From positions 248,001 to 312,000 of the forward strand of contig NZ_JAHXZL010000003.1 in NCBI RefSeq assembly GCF_019429525.1: a stretch of DNA of 64,000 nucleotides, in the 5' to 3' direction. The stretch is from Sphingomonas folli. GTDB lineage: Bacteria; Pseudomonadota; Alphaproteobacteria; Sphingomonadales; Sphingomonadaceae. The translations under genes were made by a program, and so were the position numbers. Every line of letters begins with the position of its first letter. Position 1 is the stretch's first letter. Of the stretch, positions 17,302 through 25,686 are shown in pieces. The notes beneath the pieces are model-generated. The model did no database searches. It was given only the letters and a program-made list of their open reading frames with translations, and was not told where the DNA came from.

Positions 17302-18318
17302 ATGACCATCGCTCCGGTCCCCGAGCCGCTCGTCCTCGCCTCCGCCAGCGGCGTGACGGCCGCGATCAGCCCCTTCGGCGCGCGGCTCATCCGCATCGAC
17401 GCGCCGGACCGGACGGGTCGGGTCGAACGGGTGCTGCTCGGCTATGACGATCCCGAAGCGAACCGGCGCGCCGCCCTGCCGGACGGCGGAGCGTATCTCG
17501 GCGCGACCTGCGGGCGTGTCGCGAACCGCATCGCCGACGCGGCCTTCGCGCTGGACGGGGTGCGCCACCGGCTCGCGGCGAACGAGGGCGCGCACCAGCG
17601 CCACGGCGGCCCGGTCGGGTTCGATCGCGCGAACTGGACCGTCCGCGAGGCTAGCCCAAACCATGTCACGATGCGCCACCACAGTCCCGACGGCGATCAG
17701 GGGTTCCCAGGCGCGCTCGACATCACGTCGTCCTTCGACCTGTCGGACGACGGCGAGCTCTCCATCGTCTATACCGCGCGGACGACCCGGCCGACCCACG
17801 TCAATCTCGTGTCGCACGGCTACTTCAACCTGTCCGGCGGGAGCGGCACGATCGCGGACCACCTGCTGCGGGTCGACGCGGACTCCTTCCTCGCGATCGA
17901 TGCCGACCAGCTGCCGCAAGACGTGCGGCCGGTTCGTGGCACGCCTTTCGACTTCACCGCGGCGCGGCGGGTCGGGAGCCTACTCGAGAGCGAGGACGAG
18001 CAGGCGCGCCTCTCCCGCGGCGGCAACCACAATTTCTGCCTCAAGGGCGTCGGAGTGCGTCCCGTCGCATGGCTGGAACATCCGGGTAGCGGCCGCACGC
18101 TGACGCTCTCGACCGATCAGCCCGGGCTGCAGCTCTACGCGGCCGGTTGGCTGGAAGAGGTCTGGCGGCCGCACGCCGCTTTGTGCCTCGAGGCGCAGGC
18201 CTGGCCCAACGCGTGCAACCGCCCCGACTTTCCCCCGACGCGGCTCGATCCCGGCGAGCGCTACCGCTCGGAGGTGCGGTTGCGCTTCGGGGTCGCACCA
18301 GAGGGCATGCTCGGCTAG
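17302..18318 (+). CDS. galM: Aldose 1-epimerase (galactose mutarotase)
   Basis: A 338-residue beta-sandwich enzyme. Family landmarks are GATCGRVANRIADAAF, NEGAHQRHGG (conserved histidine after NE), VNLVSHGYFNLSGG with the catalytic histidine, and FCLEAQAWPNACNR bearing the catalytic glutamate. It interconverts alpha- and beta-anomers of galactose, supplying the anomer used by galactose dehydrogenase. The gene lies 58 bp after the receptor and 9 bp before the GntR regulator, so it is probably in the same transcript. No signal peptide is seen, so it should be cytoplasmic. Confidence 0.9.
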   Translation: MTIAPVPEPLVLASASGVTAAISPFGARLIRIDAPDRTGRVERVLLGYDDPEANRRAALPDGGAYLGATCGRVANRIADAAFALDGVRHRLAANEGAHQRHGGPVGFDRANWTVREASPNHVTMRHHSPDGDQGFPGALDITSSFDLSDDGELSIVYTARTTRPTHVNLVSHGYFNLSGGSGTIADHLLRVDADSFLAIDADQLPQDVRPVRGTPFDFTAARRVGSLLESEDEQARLSRGGNHNFCLKGVGVRPVAWLEHPGSGRTLTLSTDQPGLQLYAAGWLEEVWRPHAALCLEAQAWPNACNRPDFPPTRLDPGERYRSEVRLRFGVAPEGMLG

Positions 18319-18327
18319 GCACGAGAC

Positions 18328-19095
18328 ATGATCGACGCATCAGCAGGAGAACGGCTTCCGCGGGAGGACGGCGCGCCGACGGTGCCGAGCGAGGGTCGCA
18401 ACCTGACGGCCAGCATCGTCAACGATCTGGGTCTCGCCATCGTCACGCAGGCGTTCCGTGCCGACCAGCCGTTCCCGACCGAGGCGGAGCTCTGCCACCG
18501 CTACGACGCCAGCCGCCCCGTGCTGCGCGAGGCCGTGAAGATGCTCACCGCGAAGGGGCTGCTGCTGGCACGGAAGCGCGCCGGCACTGTCGTGCAGCCC
18601 GAGGGCAGCTGGAACCTGCTCGACCCCGACGTGCTGCGTTGGATGCTGCAGCGCGAGTTCTCGATCGATCTGCTCATCGACTTCACCGAGATCCGCATGT
18701 CGATCGAGCCGCGGGCGGCGACACTGGCGGCGCACTCGGCGACCGGGCCGCAACGACGCGCGATCAGCGAGGCGATCCAGAACATGTTCGCCGCCGATCA
18801 CGGCGACGGCGACGCGCTGGACGCCGACATCGCTTTCCACGTTGCCGTGCTCGAGGCGAGCAACAATCGCTTCATGCGCCAGTTCACCGGACTGGTGGAG
18901 ACCACGCTGCGTTTCTCCATCCGCCGAACCAACGAGTACAAGGGCGTGCCGCGCGCGAGCGCGCGCGACCACAAGCGCGTCGCCGATGCGATCCTGGAAG
19001 GGGAGCCGGTGCTCGCGGGCGCCCGCATGAGCGACCTGATCCGTGGCGCGCTCGAGCTCCTGCTCGTCGCGGGGAAGCACCCGCTGCGACCGTGA
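18328..19095 (+). CDS. GntR/FadR-family transcriptional regulator, DgoR-like
   Basis: A 255-residue regulator. The N-terminal winged helix (PFPTEAELCHRYDASRPVLR, residues ~50-70) is followed by an all-helical FCD ligand domain with the metal-binding Asp/His pattern (DADIAFHVAVLEASNN). The linker WNLLDPDVLRWML closely resembles WNYLDTDVLQWVL of Escherichia coli DgoR, the galactonate-responsive repressor of the dgo operon. A galactonate dehydratase is encoded nearby, so galactonate or its keto derivative is a likely inducer. It probably represses both arms of this locus through the RTCATAYTT motif; that link is an inference. Confidence 0.88.
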   Translation: MIDASAGERLPREDGAPTVPSEGRNLTASIVNDLGLAIVTQAFRADQPFPTEAELCHRYDASRPVLREAVKMLTAKGLLLARKRAGTVVQPEGSWNLLDPDVLRWMLQREFSIDLLIDFTEIRMSIEPRAATLAAHSATGPQRRAISEAIQNMFAADHGDGDALDADIAFHVAVLEASNNRFMRQFTGLVETTLRFSIRRTNEYKGVPRASARDHKRVADAILEGEPVLAGARMSDLIRGALELLLVAGKHPLRP

Positions 19096-19127
19096 CCGAG
19101 GCTTCTCAACGGCAAGGGAGTGCGACG

Positions 19128-20135
19128 ATGGGCGATCATCCGGGGCTGACGTTGATGCTGGCGGAGATGGCGCGTCAGCGCGGCGACGCTCTCGCGACCC
19201 TCGACACGCCCGGCCCTGCCGTCGACGCGATCGCGGAGAGCGCGCGGCGGACCGGGTCGCTGCTGCTCTACGCGATGGGCGGGTCGCAGCATGTCAACCG
19301 CATCGTCGCGCCGCTCTACCGGGATCTCGGGCTCGACGCTCGCACGATGATCGCCTCGGCCGCGCTGAGCGCACCGCTGCCCGACCGGCCGCGCACCGCG
19401 CTGATCCTCTCGCAGTCCGGAGAGTCGGGCGAGATCCGCCAGCTGCTCGCACGGCCGAGCGGATCGGAGGAGCGGTTCGGCCTGACGCTCGAGCCGGGGA
19501 GCACGCTCGCGCGCGGCGTACGCGCCGCCATCGTCGCGCACGGTGGCACCGAGCATGCCTTCGCCGCCACTCGCAGCATCGTGCTCAGCCTCGCGATGCA
19601 CGGGGTCATTCTGGAGCGGCTCGGCGCGTCGCAGGGCCCGCTGCGTCGGGTTCTGGAGACCGAGGCCGTCATCGACATGGAGGAGGCGGCCGATACGCTC
19701 GACGGCTGCGACGCCTATGTTTTCGCCGGCTGGCACGCGATGCACGGCACCGCCGAGAGCGCCGCGCTCTCGCTCATGGAGCTGGCGCGGCTGCCCTCGA
19801 TCGGCTTCGAGGGCGGGCAGTTCCGCCACGGCCCGCTCGAGCTGCTACGACCCGGGATCGGCGTGATCCTCCTGCGCAGCGCGGGTGTCGACGCCGCGCT
19901 CGTGCCACCCACCGCGACGGCCGTGGCGCGCACCGGCGCGGCGTTGGTCATCCTCGACGCCAGCGGCTCGGCGTCGCTGCTCGCGGGCACGGAGGTCGCG
20001 CTTCCCGCCAATCATGGACTTGCCGCCGCGACCGACATGGTGCTCGCGGTGCAGCAGCTGAACGTCGCGATGGCGCTGAGGACGATCCCGGCCGGGATCG
20101 GCACGCCGCGGCACACATCGAAGGTGACCGAATGA
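19128..20135 (+). CDS. SIS-domain sugar isomerase/deaminase-like protein (AgaS/GlmS isomerase-domain type)
   Basis: A 335-residue protein with two SIS (sugar isomerase) domains. The first has LLYAMGGSQHVNRIVAPLY and the phosphosugar loop ILSQSGESGEIRQLL; the second has FEGGQFRHGPLELLRPG, typical of the GlmS isomerase half and its relatives. It lacks the glutaminase domain of GlmS. The ATG at 19128 follows GGCAAGGGAG. Its place in a galactose oxidation locus is unexpected, because that route has no aldose-ketose phosphate step. It may deaminate an amino sugar phosphate released by the same glycan, or sense a sugar phosphate. It ends 9 bp from the convergent porter gene. Confidence 0.75.
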   Translation: MGDHPGLTLMLAEMARQRGDALATLDTPGPAVDAIAESARRTGSLLLYAMGGSQHVNRIVAPLYRDLGLDARTMIASAALSAPLPDRPRTALILSQSGESGEIRQLLARPSGSEERFGLTLEPGSTLARGVRAAIVAHGGTEHAFAATRSIVLSLAMHGVILERLGASQGPLRRVLETEAVIDMEEAADTLDGCDAYVFAGWHAMHGTAESAALSLMELARLPSIGFEGGQFRHGPLELLRPGIGVILLRSAGVDAALVPPTATAVARTGAALVILDASGSASLLAGTEVALPANHGLAAATDMVLAVQQLNVAMALRTIPAGIGTPRHTSKVTE

Positions 20136-20144
20136 CCGCCGCGC

Positions 20145-21569
20145 TCACCGCCACTCGCGCTCGATCTGCTCGAGCGTCTTCCCCTTCGTCTCCGGCAGGC
20201 GGCGCAGGATGAAGAGGAAGCCGGCGGCGCACACGATGCCGTAGCACCAGAATGTGTAACCCGTCCCCGCCCAGGCGTTGATCAGGGGGAAGGTGTAGGT
20301 CAGGAGGAAGCAGGCGCCCCAGAGCGCGGTGGTCGCCACCGCCATGCTCGCGCCCCGCGCCTCGCCCGGGAATATCTCCGCCAAGGCCACCCAGGTCACC
20401 GGGGCGAGCGTCATCGCGTACACCGCGATCGCGGCGACCACCAGCAGCAGCAGCGGCCAGCCCTGCAGGGCCGCGACATAGGCGCCGCCGAGCACGGCGT
20501 AGATCAGCGCCAGGCCGACGCAGCCGATGAGGAGCAGGCGGCGTCGCCCCCAGCGCTCGACGGTCACGAGCGCGACCAGGGTGAAGACGCAGTTGACCGC
20601 GCCGGTGACGACGATGTTGAACAACGTGTCCGACACCGCATAGCCCGCGCCCGCGAAGATCTCCTGCGCGTAGTTGAAGATGACGTTGATGCCGCACCAT
20701 TGCTGCAGCACCGCCAGCGCGATGCCTATGACCATCACGCGGCGGAAGCGGGGCTCCGCCACGATGGCGCGCAGGCTTCGTCCGGGCGCCGCCGCCAGCG
20801 CAGTCCTGATCTCCGCGAGTGCGGCATCGGCATGCGCGTCGCCACCGAGGCGGCGCAGCACCGCGTCCGCACGATCCCACCGGCCGCGCTGCGCGAGCCA
20901 GCGGGGGCTCTCCGGGATGGTCAGGCAGCCGATCACGAAGGCGGCCGCCGGCACCGCGGCCGCGGCGAACATCCAGCGCCAGCCGACCGTTCCGTTCCAC
21001 GAGGCGGCGATCGCCGCGACGTCCGCGCCCCGGGGGACCGGTGCGGCGATGAGCCAATTGACGATCTGTGCCCCGAGCAGGCCGAGCACCACCGCGATCT
21101 GGTTGAGCACGACGAGCCGGCCGCGACTGCCGGCCGGCGCGATCTCGGCGATGTAGAGCGGCGAGAGCCCTGACGCCATGCCGATCGCGACGCCGCCGGC
21201 GATACGCCACGCCACGAAGGCGCCGAAGCCACCGGCCAGCGAGGTGCCGATCGAGGAGACCGCGAAGATCAGCGCCGCGGCAAGGAGAGCGGGGCGGCGC
21301 CCGTGACGGTCCGCGAGCACGCCGGAACCGCTCGCGCCGGCGAGGCAGCCGATCAGGGCACAGCTGACCGCCCATGCCTGCTGCCATGGCGTCACCAGGC
21401 CGAACGCCGCCTCGTAGAAAGGCTTTGCGCCGCCGATCACGACCCAGTCGTAGCCGAACAGCAATCCGCCCAGCGCCGACACCGCCGCCGCCAGCCACAT
21501 CGCCCGGGTCGCGCCCGGCGTCACCGCCGCCGCGTCGCCGTGCTTCACCCCGACGTCGCTGACGTGCAT
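20145..21569 (-). CDS. MFS sugar porter (probable galactose importer)
   Basis: A 474-residue sugar porter family protein with LFGYDWVVIGGAKPFYEAAF, LYIAEIAPAGSRGRLV, PESPRWLAQRGR, QQWCGINVIFNYAQEIF, ERWGRRRLLLIG and PETKGKTLEQIE, all standard for the family. It is the last gene of the minus-strand operon with galactonate dehydratase and an SDR dehydrogenase; one base separates it from the SDR stop. Free galactose is the likely substrate. It is distinct from the porter at 409, sharing only family motifs. Confidence 0.9.
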   Translation of the reverse strand: MHVSDVGVKHGDAAAVTPGATRAMWLAAAVSALGGLLFGYDWVVIGGAKPFYEAAFGLVTPWQQAWAVSCALIGCLAGASGSGVLADRHGRRPALLAAALIFAVSSIGTSLAGGFGAFVAWRIAGGVAIGMASGLSPLYIAEIAPAGSRGRLVVLNQIAVVLGLLGAQIVNWLIAAPVPRGADVAAIAASWNGTVGWRWMFAAAAVPAAAFVIGCLTIPESPRWLAQRGRWDRADAVLRRLGGDAHADAALAEIRTALAAAPGRSLRAIVAEPRFRRVMVIGIALAVLQQWCGINVIFNYAQEIFAGAGYAVSDTLFNIVVTGAVNCVFTLVALVTVERWGRRRLLLIGCVGLALIYAVLGGAYVAALQGWPLLLLVVAAIAVYAMTLAPVTWVALAEIFPGEARGASMAVATTALWGACFLLTYTFPLINAWAGTGYTFWCYGIVCAAGFLFILRRLPETKGKTLEQIEREWR

Positions 21570-21570
21570 G

Positions 21571-22302
21571 CTACAGTCTCCCCATCCGGCCGCCGTCGGC
21601 GACCACGTCCTCGCCGGTGATGAATCGCGCCGCGTCCGAGGCGAGAAAGGCCACCAGCGCCGCCACGTCCTCCGGCTGCCCGAGGTCGTCCGGATCGATC
21701 ACTTCCGCGCCGGAGCGGATGTTCGGGCTGGCGCGAAGCATCGCGGTGTCGATCGCCCCGGGCAGTACGGCGTTGACGCGGATGCCGAGCGGCTTGCCCT
21801 CGATCGCGGCCGAGCGGGTGAGGCTGACAAGCGCCGCCTTGGCAGCCGCATAAGGAGCGACCAGCGGCGATGTCCGCCGAGCATGTACGGATGCCACGTT
21901 CACGACGCAGCCGCCCGGTCGCATCCGACGGAACGCCTCGCCGATGAGCAGCGCGGCGCCGATCAGGTTCACGTCGAGCAGGCGACGCCAATCGTCTGCC
22001 CCTAGTTCGGCGAGCGGCTTGTAGATCATCATACCCGCGACGTTCACGATCACGTCGATCGTTCCGAAGGCGGTATGCGCCTCGGCCACCGCCTCGGTCA
22101 CCGCCGCCGCGTCGGTCACGTCGACGCGGTGCACCAACACCTGCGTCGCGCCGAGCGCCCGCAGCGCCGACGAAGCGTCGTCTGGATCGCCCCGGGCATC
22201 GAGCAGCAGGAGCGATCCGCCCTGGCCCGCGAACACGCGGGCCACCGCCATCCCGATGTCACCGAGCCCCCCGGTGATGACGACGCCCCGCCCGCTCACC
22301 AT
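21571..22302 (-). CDS. SDR-family dehydrogenase (probable D-galactose 1-dehydrogenase)
   Basis: A 243-residue short-chain dehydrogenase. The cofactor loop is TGGLGDIGMAVA, the NAG-equivalent is NVAGMM, the catalytic serine lies in VVNVASVHARR, the YxxxK pair is YAAAK, and the C-terminal VVADGG segment is typical of classical SDRs. Its start overlaps the dehydratase stop by seven bases (ATGGTGA), so the two should be translationally coupled. Next to galactonate dehydratase it most likely oxidises galactose to galactonolactone. Several sugar dehydrogenases belong to this family, so specificity is inferred from context. No lactonase gene is seen in the window. Confidence 0.85.
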   Translation of the reverse strand: MVSGRGVVITGGLGDIGMAVARVFAGQGGSLLLLDARGDPDDASSALRALGATQVLVHRVDVTDAAAVTEAVAEAHTAFGTIDVIVNVAGMMIYKPLAELGADDWRRLLDVNLIGAALLIGEAFRRMRPGGCVVNVASVHARRTSPLVAPYAAAKAALVSLTRSAAIEGKPLGIRVNAVLPGAIDTAMLRASPNIRSGAEVIDPDDLGQPEDVAALVAFLASDAARFITGEDVVADGGRMGRL

Positions 22303-23453
22303 TCCCGCAACTCACCGTGCGGCCCGCGCCATGCCGGGTTGCGCCAGCGATGCGGCGTTGCCGCCATCTCACGCACGGCGTCCTCGTCGATCTCGACGCC
22401 TAGCCCTGGGCCCGTGGGTACCGCCATGCTTCCACCCTCGATGCCGAACAGCTCGGGGTTGCGCGTCAGTCCGGTGAGATCGGTCGAGGCGGCATTGTAG
22501 TGGATGCCCATGGAGACCTCCTGGATGACGAAGTTGGGCGTGGCCGCCGCCAAATGGAGACAGGCGGCCAGCGCGATCGGGCCGATCGGACAGTGCGGGG
22601 CGACCGCGACGTCATATGCCTCCGCCATGGCCGCGATGCGCCGGCACTCGGAGATGCCGCCCGCGTGGGCGAGATCGGGCTGAGCGATGTCGACCGCACC
22701 GCTCTCGAAGAAGGGCCGGAAGTCCCACCGGCTGTAGAGTCGCTCGCCCAGCGCGAGCGGCACGCTGCTGAAGCCGGCGAGACGGGCGAACACCTCAGCA
22801 TTGTCGCCCAAGACGATCTCCTCGGCGAACAGCGGGCCGAACGGCTCGATCGCGCGCAGCACCTGGCGCGCCATCGGTTGGTGGACGCGTCCGTGGAAGT
22901 CGATCCCGACGTCGATGCCCGTGGCGCGTACCTCGCTCACGCGCGCGGCGAGTTCGTCCACCGTTCGCGGGCTATCGAGCCAGCCGAGATCGTCGGTCCC
23001 GTTCATCTTCACCGCCGTGAAGCCCTGAGCGATCCTCTCGCGCGCCGCGGTGGCGACATCCGACGGGCGGTCGCCGCCGATCCAGGCGTAGACGGCGATA
23101 CGGTCGCGCACGCGTCCGCCGAGCAGCTGGTAGACCGGGACGCCGAGCTTGCGCGCCTTGATGTCCCATAAGGCGTGATCCACGCCGGCGATGGCGGAGA
23201 GCAAGACCGGCCCCCCTCGATAGAACCCCAGCCGATGCGAGAGCTGCCACGCGTCCTCGATCCGCTCGGGATCATGACCGATCAGCCTGTCCCGCATGGC
23301 GTCGAGTGCGCCCATGACGGCCTCGACGTGCCCCTCGAGGGTCGCTTCTCCCCAGCCTATCGCGCCCTGCGCCGTCTCGACGCGGACGAAGAGCCAGCGC
23401 GGCGGCACGGCGAATGCCTCCACGCGAACGATCCGGTCAGCCGCGCCGCTCAT
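22296..23453 (-). CDS. dgoD: D-galactonate dehydratase (enolase superfamily)
   Basis: A 385-residue enolase-superfamily enzyme very close in pattern to E. coli DgoD (382 residues). Shared blocks include the base lysine in FTAVKMNGTDDLG, IDFHGRVHQPMA, the metal-ligand glutamates in FAEEIVL and LALGERLYSRWDF, QPDLAHAGGISEC, VAPHCPIGPIALAACLH, SMGIHYN and GLGVEIDE. It dehydrates galactonate to 2-keto-3-deoxygalactonate. The start at 23453 (MSGAADRIVRVEAF) matches the family N-terminus; an upstream in-frame start at 23558 would add 35 Arg/Gly-rich residues and is unlikely. First gene of the operon dgoD-SDR-porter. The kinase and aldolase of the pathway are not in the window. Confidence 0.93.
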   Translation of the reverse strand: MSGAADRIVRVEAFAVPPRWLFVRVETAQGAIGWGEATLEGHVEAVMGALDAMRDRLIGHDPERIEDAWQLSHRLGFYRGGPVLLSAIAGVDHALWDIKARKLGVPVYQLLGGRVRDRIAVYAWIGGDRPSDVATAARERIAQGFTAVKMNGTDDLGWLDSPRTVDELAARVSEVRATGIDVGIDFHGRVHQPMARQVLRAIEPFGPLFAEEIVLGDNAEVFARLAGFSSVPLALGERLYSRWDFRPFFESGAVDIAQPDLAHAGGISECRRIAAMAEAYDVAVAPHCPIGPIALAACLHLAAATPNFVIQEVSMGIHYNAASTDLTGLTRNPELFGIEGGSMAVPTGPGLGVEIDEDAVREMAATPHRWRNPAWRGPHGELREW

Positions 23454-23563
23454 CGGGTGCGGCTCACCGCAGCCATCCCCGGACTCGCCTTGCCTTCCAC
23501 GATGTCCCCCCAAGCGGCTTCTCGATGACCACAGTAAAGGATGACCCCGCGCGGTCAATCAAA

Positions 23564-23580
23564 GATCATATTTAATGTGA
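23564..23580 (-). promoter_or_regulatory. Candidate GntR-type operator at the galactonate dehydratase promoter
   Basis: GATCATATTTAATGTGA contains ATCATATTT at 23565-23573, about 110 bp before the dgoD start. A variant, AGCATATTT, lies further upstream at 23686-23694. The 274-bp gap between dgoD and the next gene holds no coding sequence that I can support. Confidence 0.4.
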
Positions 23581-23727
23581 AGGGACCGGCGATCAGGCGA
23601 CATATCCGGAGCAGGGGATCAGGGCTGGCATGCGGATCCTGGCGGAGAAGCCACGATAGCCGGCGACTGAGCGGAGACGCGAAATAGCATATTTTGCCCG
23701 CGACGAAGAGGCGGCATCCCAGGGAGA

Positions 23728-24465
23728 TTAGAAGGTGAGTCCGCCGGCGACAAACGCGTGGAACGCCGCGTGCCCGCCGCCGTCGCTGATGCTCGGGCCA
23801 CATGATCCCAAGATGCGGAGCGTGCGACTCAGCTGCACGATGCCGCCCATGCCGATGATCGTGGAAGCGCGTCCACCGCGGCGATCGGCACCCTGCCGCT
23901 GTGCCTCGAGCCCGAGAAGCAGGTGCGAGGATAGCGTGCGAGTCACCGCGATACCCCCCGTCCAGTAGTTGCGATTGCCGGCACCTGGGTTCAGAGCATA
24001 GCCTCCGCCGCCGAACACGGACCACGCCCCTACGTTTTTCTGGCCCCAGATGGGGAGCAGCGCGGTCACCCGACGCGCGCTCAGGCTTCGTGCTCCGGTC
24101 GGCAAGGTCGTACCGGGAAAGGCCGCGATGGAGACGGCGTGCTCGTCGTCGTGATAGAAGCGGTACTTCACCGAAAGCTCGAGATCGCCGCGCCCGCTCG
24201 TGTAGCCGGCGCGCTCATGTGCGAAGGCCAGAGGCAGGCCAACCGTCAGCTGCAGATCGTGTAGAGCACCATAGTTGATCTCGGCACCGACCGCACCGCC
24301 ATATTCCGCGCCGCGGCCGTCGACCTCGAACAAGGGCGCGTAGATCTCCCAGTGACGGAAGTCGGTCGGCTCCGGATCGTCGGTGAGAAACGGTGGCCCC
24401 GCCGCCGCGGGTGTCGCGACGATCAAGGCGACCGCCGCGGCGACGAGATATCGTATGTCAGCCAT
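23728..24465 (-). CDS. Small outer-membrane beta-barrel protein of unknown role
   Basis: A 245-residue protein with a signal peptide (MADIRYLVAAAVALIVATPAAA) and the opening PPFLTDDPEPTDFRHWEIY seen in a family of small predicted outer-membrane 'transporter' proteins. The rest alternates polar and hydrophobic residues in strand-length runs and ends AFVAGGLTF with a terminal Phe, as outer-membrane barrels do. Its start overlaps the stop of the membrane protein gene before it by eight bases, so the two are probably made together. Function unknown; related proteins are often found beside metal-handling genes. Confidence 0.65.
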   Translation of the reverse strand: MADIRYLVAAAVALIVATPAAAGPPFLTDDPEPTDFRHWEIYAPLFEVDGRGAEYGGAVGAEINYGALHDLQLTVGLPLAFAHERAGYTSGRGDLELSVKYRFYHDDEHAVSIAAFPGTTLPTGARSLSARRVTALLPIWGQKNVGAWSVFGGGGYALNPGAGNRNYWTGGIAVTRTLSSHLLLGLEAQRQGADRRGGRASTIIGMGGIVQLSRTLRILGSCGPSISDGGGHAAFHAFVAGGLTF

Positions 24466-25264
24466 GATCGTCGGCCGGCATCACGCTGGGCCGTTGGGGC
24501 AGCACCGCGATGAGCAGCATGATCACGGCTGCGAGGATCAGCGACGCGACGGGGCGGCTCACGTCGAGACCGCCCTTCGAGACCGGCTTGTCGAAGAGAT
24601 CGCCGACCGTTGCCCCGAGCGGCCGGGTCAGAATGAACGCCGCCCAGAACAACGCCACGCGACTGACGCCCGTCGTTCGATAGAGGATGGCGAGCAGCGC
24701 CAGGCCGGCGGCGAACACCAGCGCACCGCCACCATAGCCCAGCCCGCCGTCCGCCGCCCAGTCCCCCAGCGCGGTACCGAGCGTTTGCGAGAAAGTGATC
24801 GTGATCCAGTAGAAGAGCTCGGCACGCGGCGTTGCGACACTGCTCACCGCGACCGTGCCGAGCGTCCACCGCCACGATGCGAGCGACGCGAGCACGCAGG
24901 CGAGGAGAAGAAGCGAGCCGCCCGCATAGCCGATGCCGAGCGACCGATCCGCGAAGTCGGCCAGTGTCGTTCCGGCGGTCGTCGAGGCGATGATCGTTGC
25001 CCAATAGAGCCAGGGATTGAAGCGGCGCGCCCTGATCTGCAGCCAGACAAGCGCGAACAGGAGCAGGCCGAATATCGCGGTTCCGGCGAGGTAACCGTTG
25101 ATCCCGGATTGCCCCGCCTCGGACGTGGTCTCGCCCAGCCACGTCATCGACACCGTGTCCCCGCCCGTTTCGCCGAGCGTCGTGGCGAGGATCTTGATGA
25201 TCCAGAACCCGAGGGTGACGGCGGGGACCTTGGCGGCGTGACGATCGAGAGCGGTCATCACCAC
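24458..25264 (-). CDS. COG4705-type multi-pass membrane protein with internal repeats
   Basis: A 268-residue, highly hydrophobic protein with about eight predicted membrane helices. Four related segments recur: KILATTLGETGGDTVS, TTAGTTLADFADRSLGIGY, SQTLGTALGDWAADGGLGYG and TRPLGATVGDLFDKP. Each pairs a small-residue helix with a conserved acidic residue, suggesting a repeat-built channel or transporter with a cluster of acidic side chains. Family members are annotated only as uncharacterised membrane-anchored proteins. The start is GTG 25264 or ATG 25258. Translationally coupled to the small outer-membrane barrel that follows, hinting at a trans-envelope pair. Confidence 0.7.
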   Translation of the reverse strand: MVMTALDRHAAKVPAVTLGFWIIKILATTLGETGGDTVSMTWLGETTSEAGQSGINGYLAGTAIFGLLLFALVWLQIRARRFNPWLYWATIIASTTAGTTLADFADRSLGIGYAGGSLLLLACVLASLASWRWTLGTVAVSSVATPRAELFYWITITFSQTLGTALGDWAADGGLGYGGGALVFAAGLALLAILYRTTGVSRVALFWAAFILTRPLGATVGDLFDKPVSKGGLDVSRPVASLILAAVIMLLIAVLPQRPSVMPADDHG

Positions 25265-25686
25265 GTCTTAGCCCGGCACTTCGGTCGCGTGGAGCGGATT
25301 TCATGCGACGCCATGATCGCTGCATCGGCGTGAACGGACGGTGCTCAGGGCCAGGGCTGTCACGATCCGCGGTCAGATCGCGGAGCGGGACAAGGTCACG
25401 ACGCGCGAGACCGTCTCGGGCGTTCACGGCGGCCCGCTGGATGCCGAAGCGTGGGGAAGGACCGACCTGATGGACATCGCGCGGGTCGCGGGGACGGCGG
25501 CGGGGACGTTCGAGCAGCTACGGCCTGCGCCGTCCGCCTCCGGCGCACTCGGACCCGGTGCCGGACCTTCGGGGCCGCGCGATCGCGCGCCCGAGGCGGA
25601 CGCTGGTTCATGCGACCGGCCCGAGCAGCAATGCTGTCGACGTTGTGATCTCGGGTCATCCTGCGTCGTCGCGCGTTCGACGCGGC
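25265..25686. other. Intergenic stretch between divergent genes
   Basis: This 422-bp region separates the COG4705-type gene from the decarboxylase. Open frames cross it on both strands, but they are Arg/Pro/Ser-rich and match nothing that I recognise. An in-frame extension of the decarboxylase to 25558 is possible but gives a low-complexity leader. The region should hold both promoters; no clear -35/-10 pair is visible. Confidence 0.5.

Noticed and set aside
14739..17396. 885-codon open frame on the minus strand
   Set aside because: It lies antisense to an intact TonB-dependent receptor, is rich in Arg, Val and Asp without any domain, and is a usual by-product of very high GC content.
22296..23558. 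Longer start for galactonate dehydratase
   Set aside because: The extra 35 residues are not like the family, and the start at 23453 matches the E. coli enzyme length.
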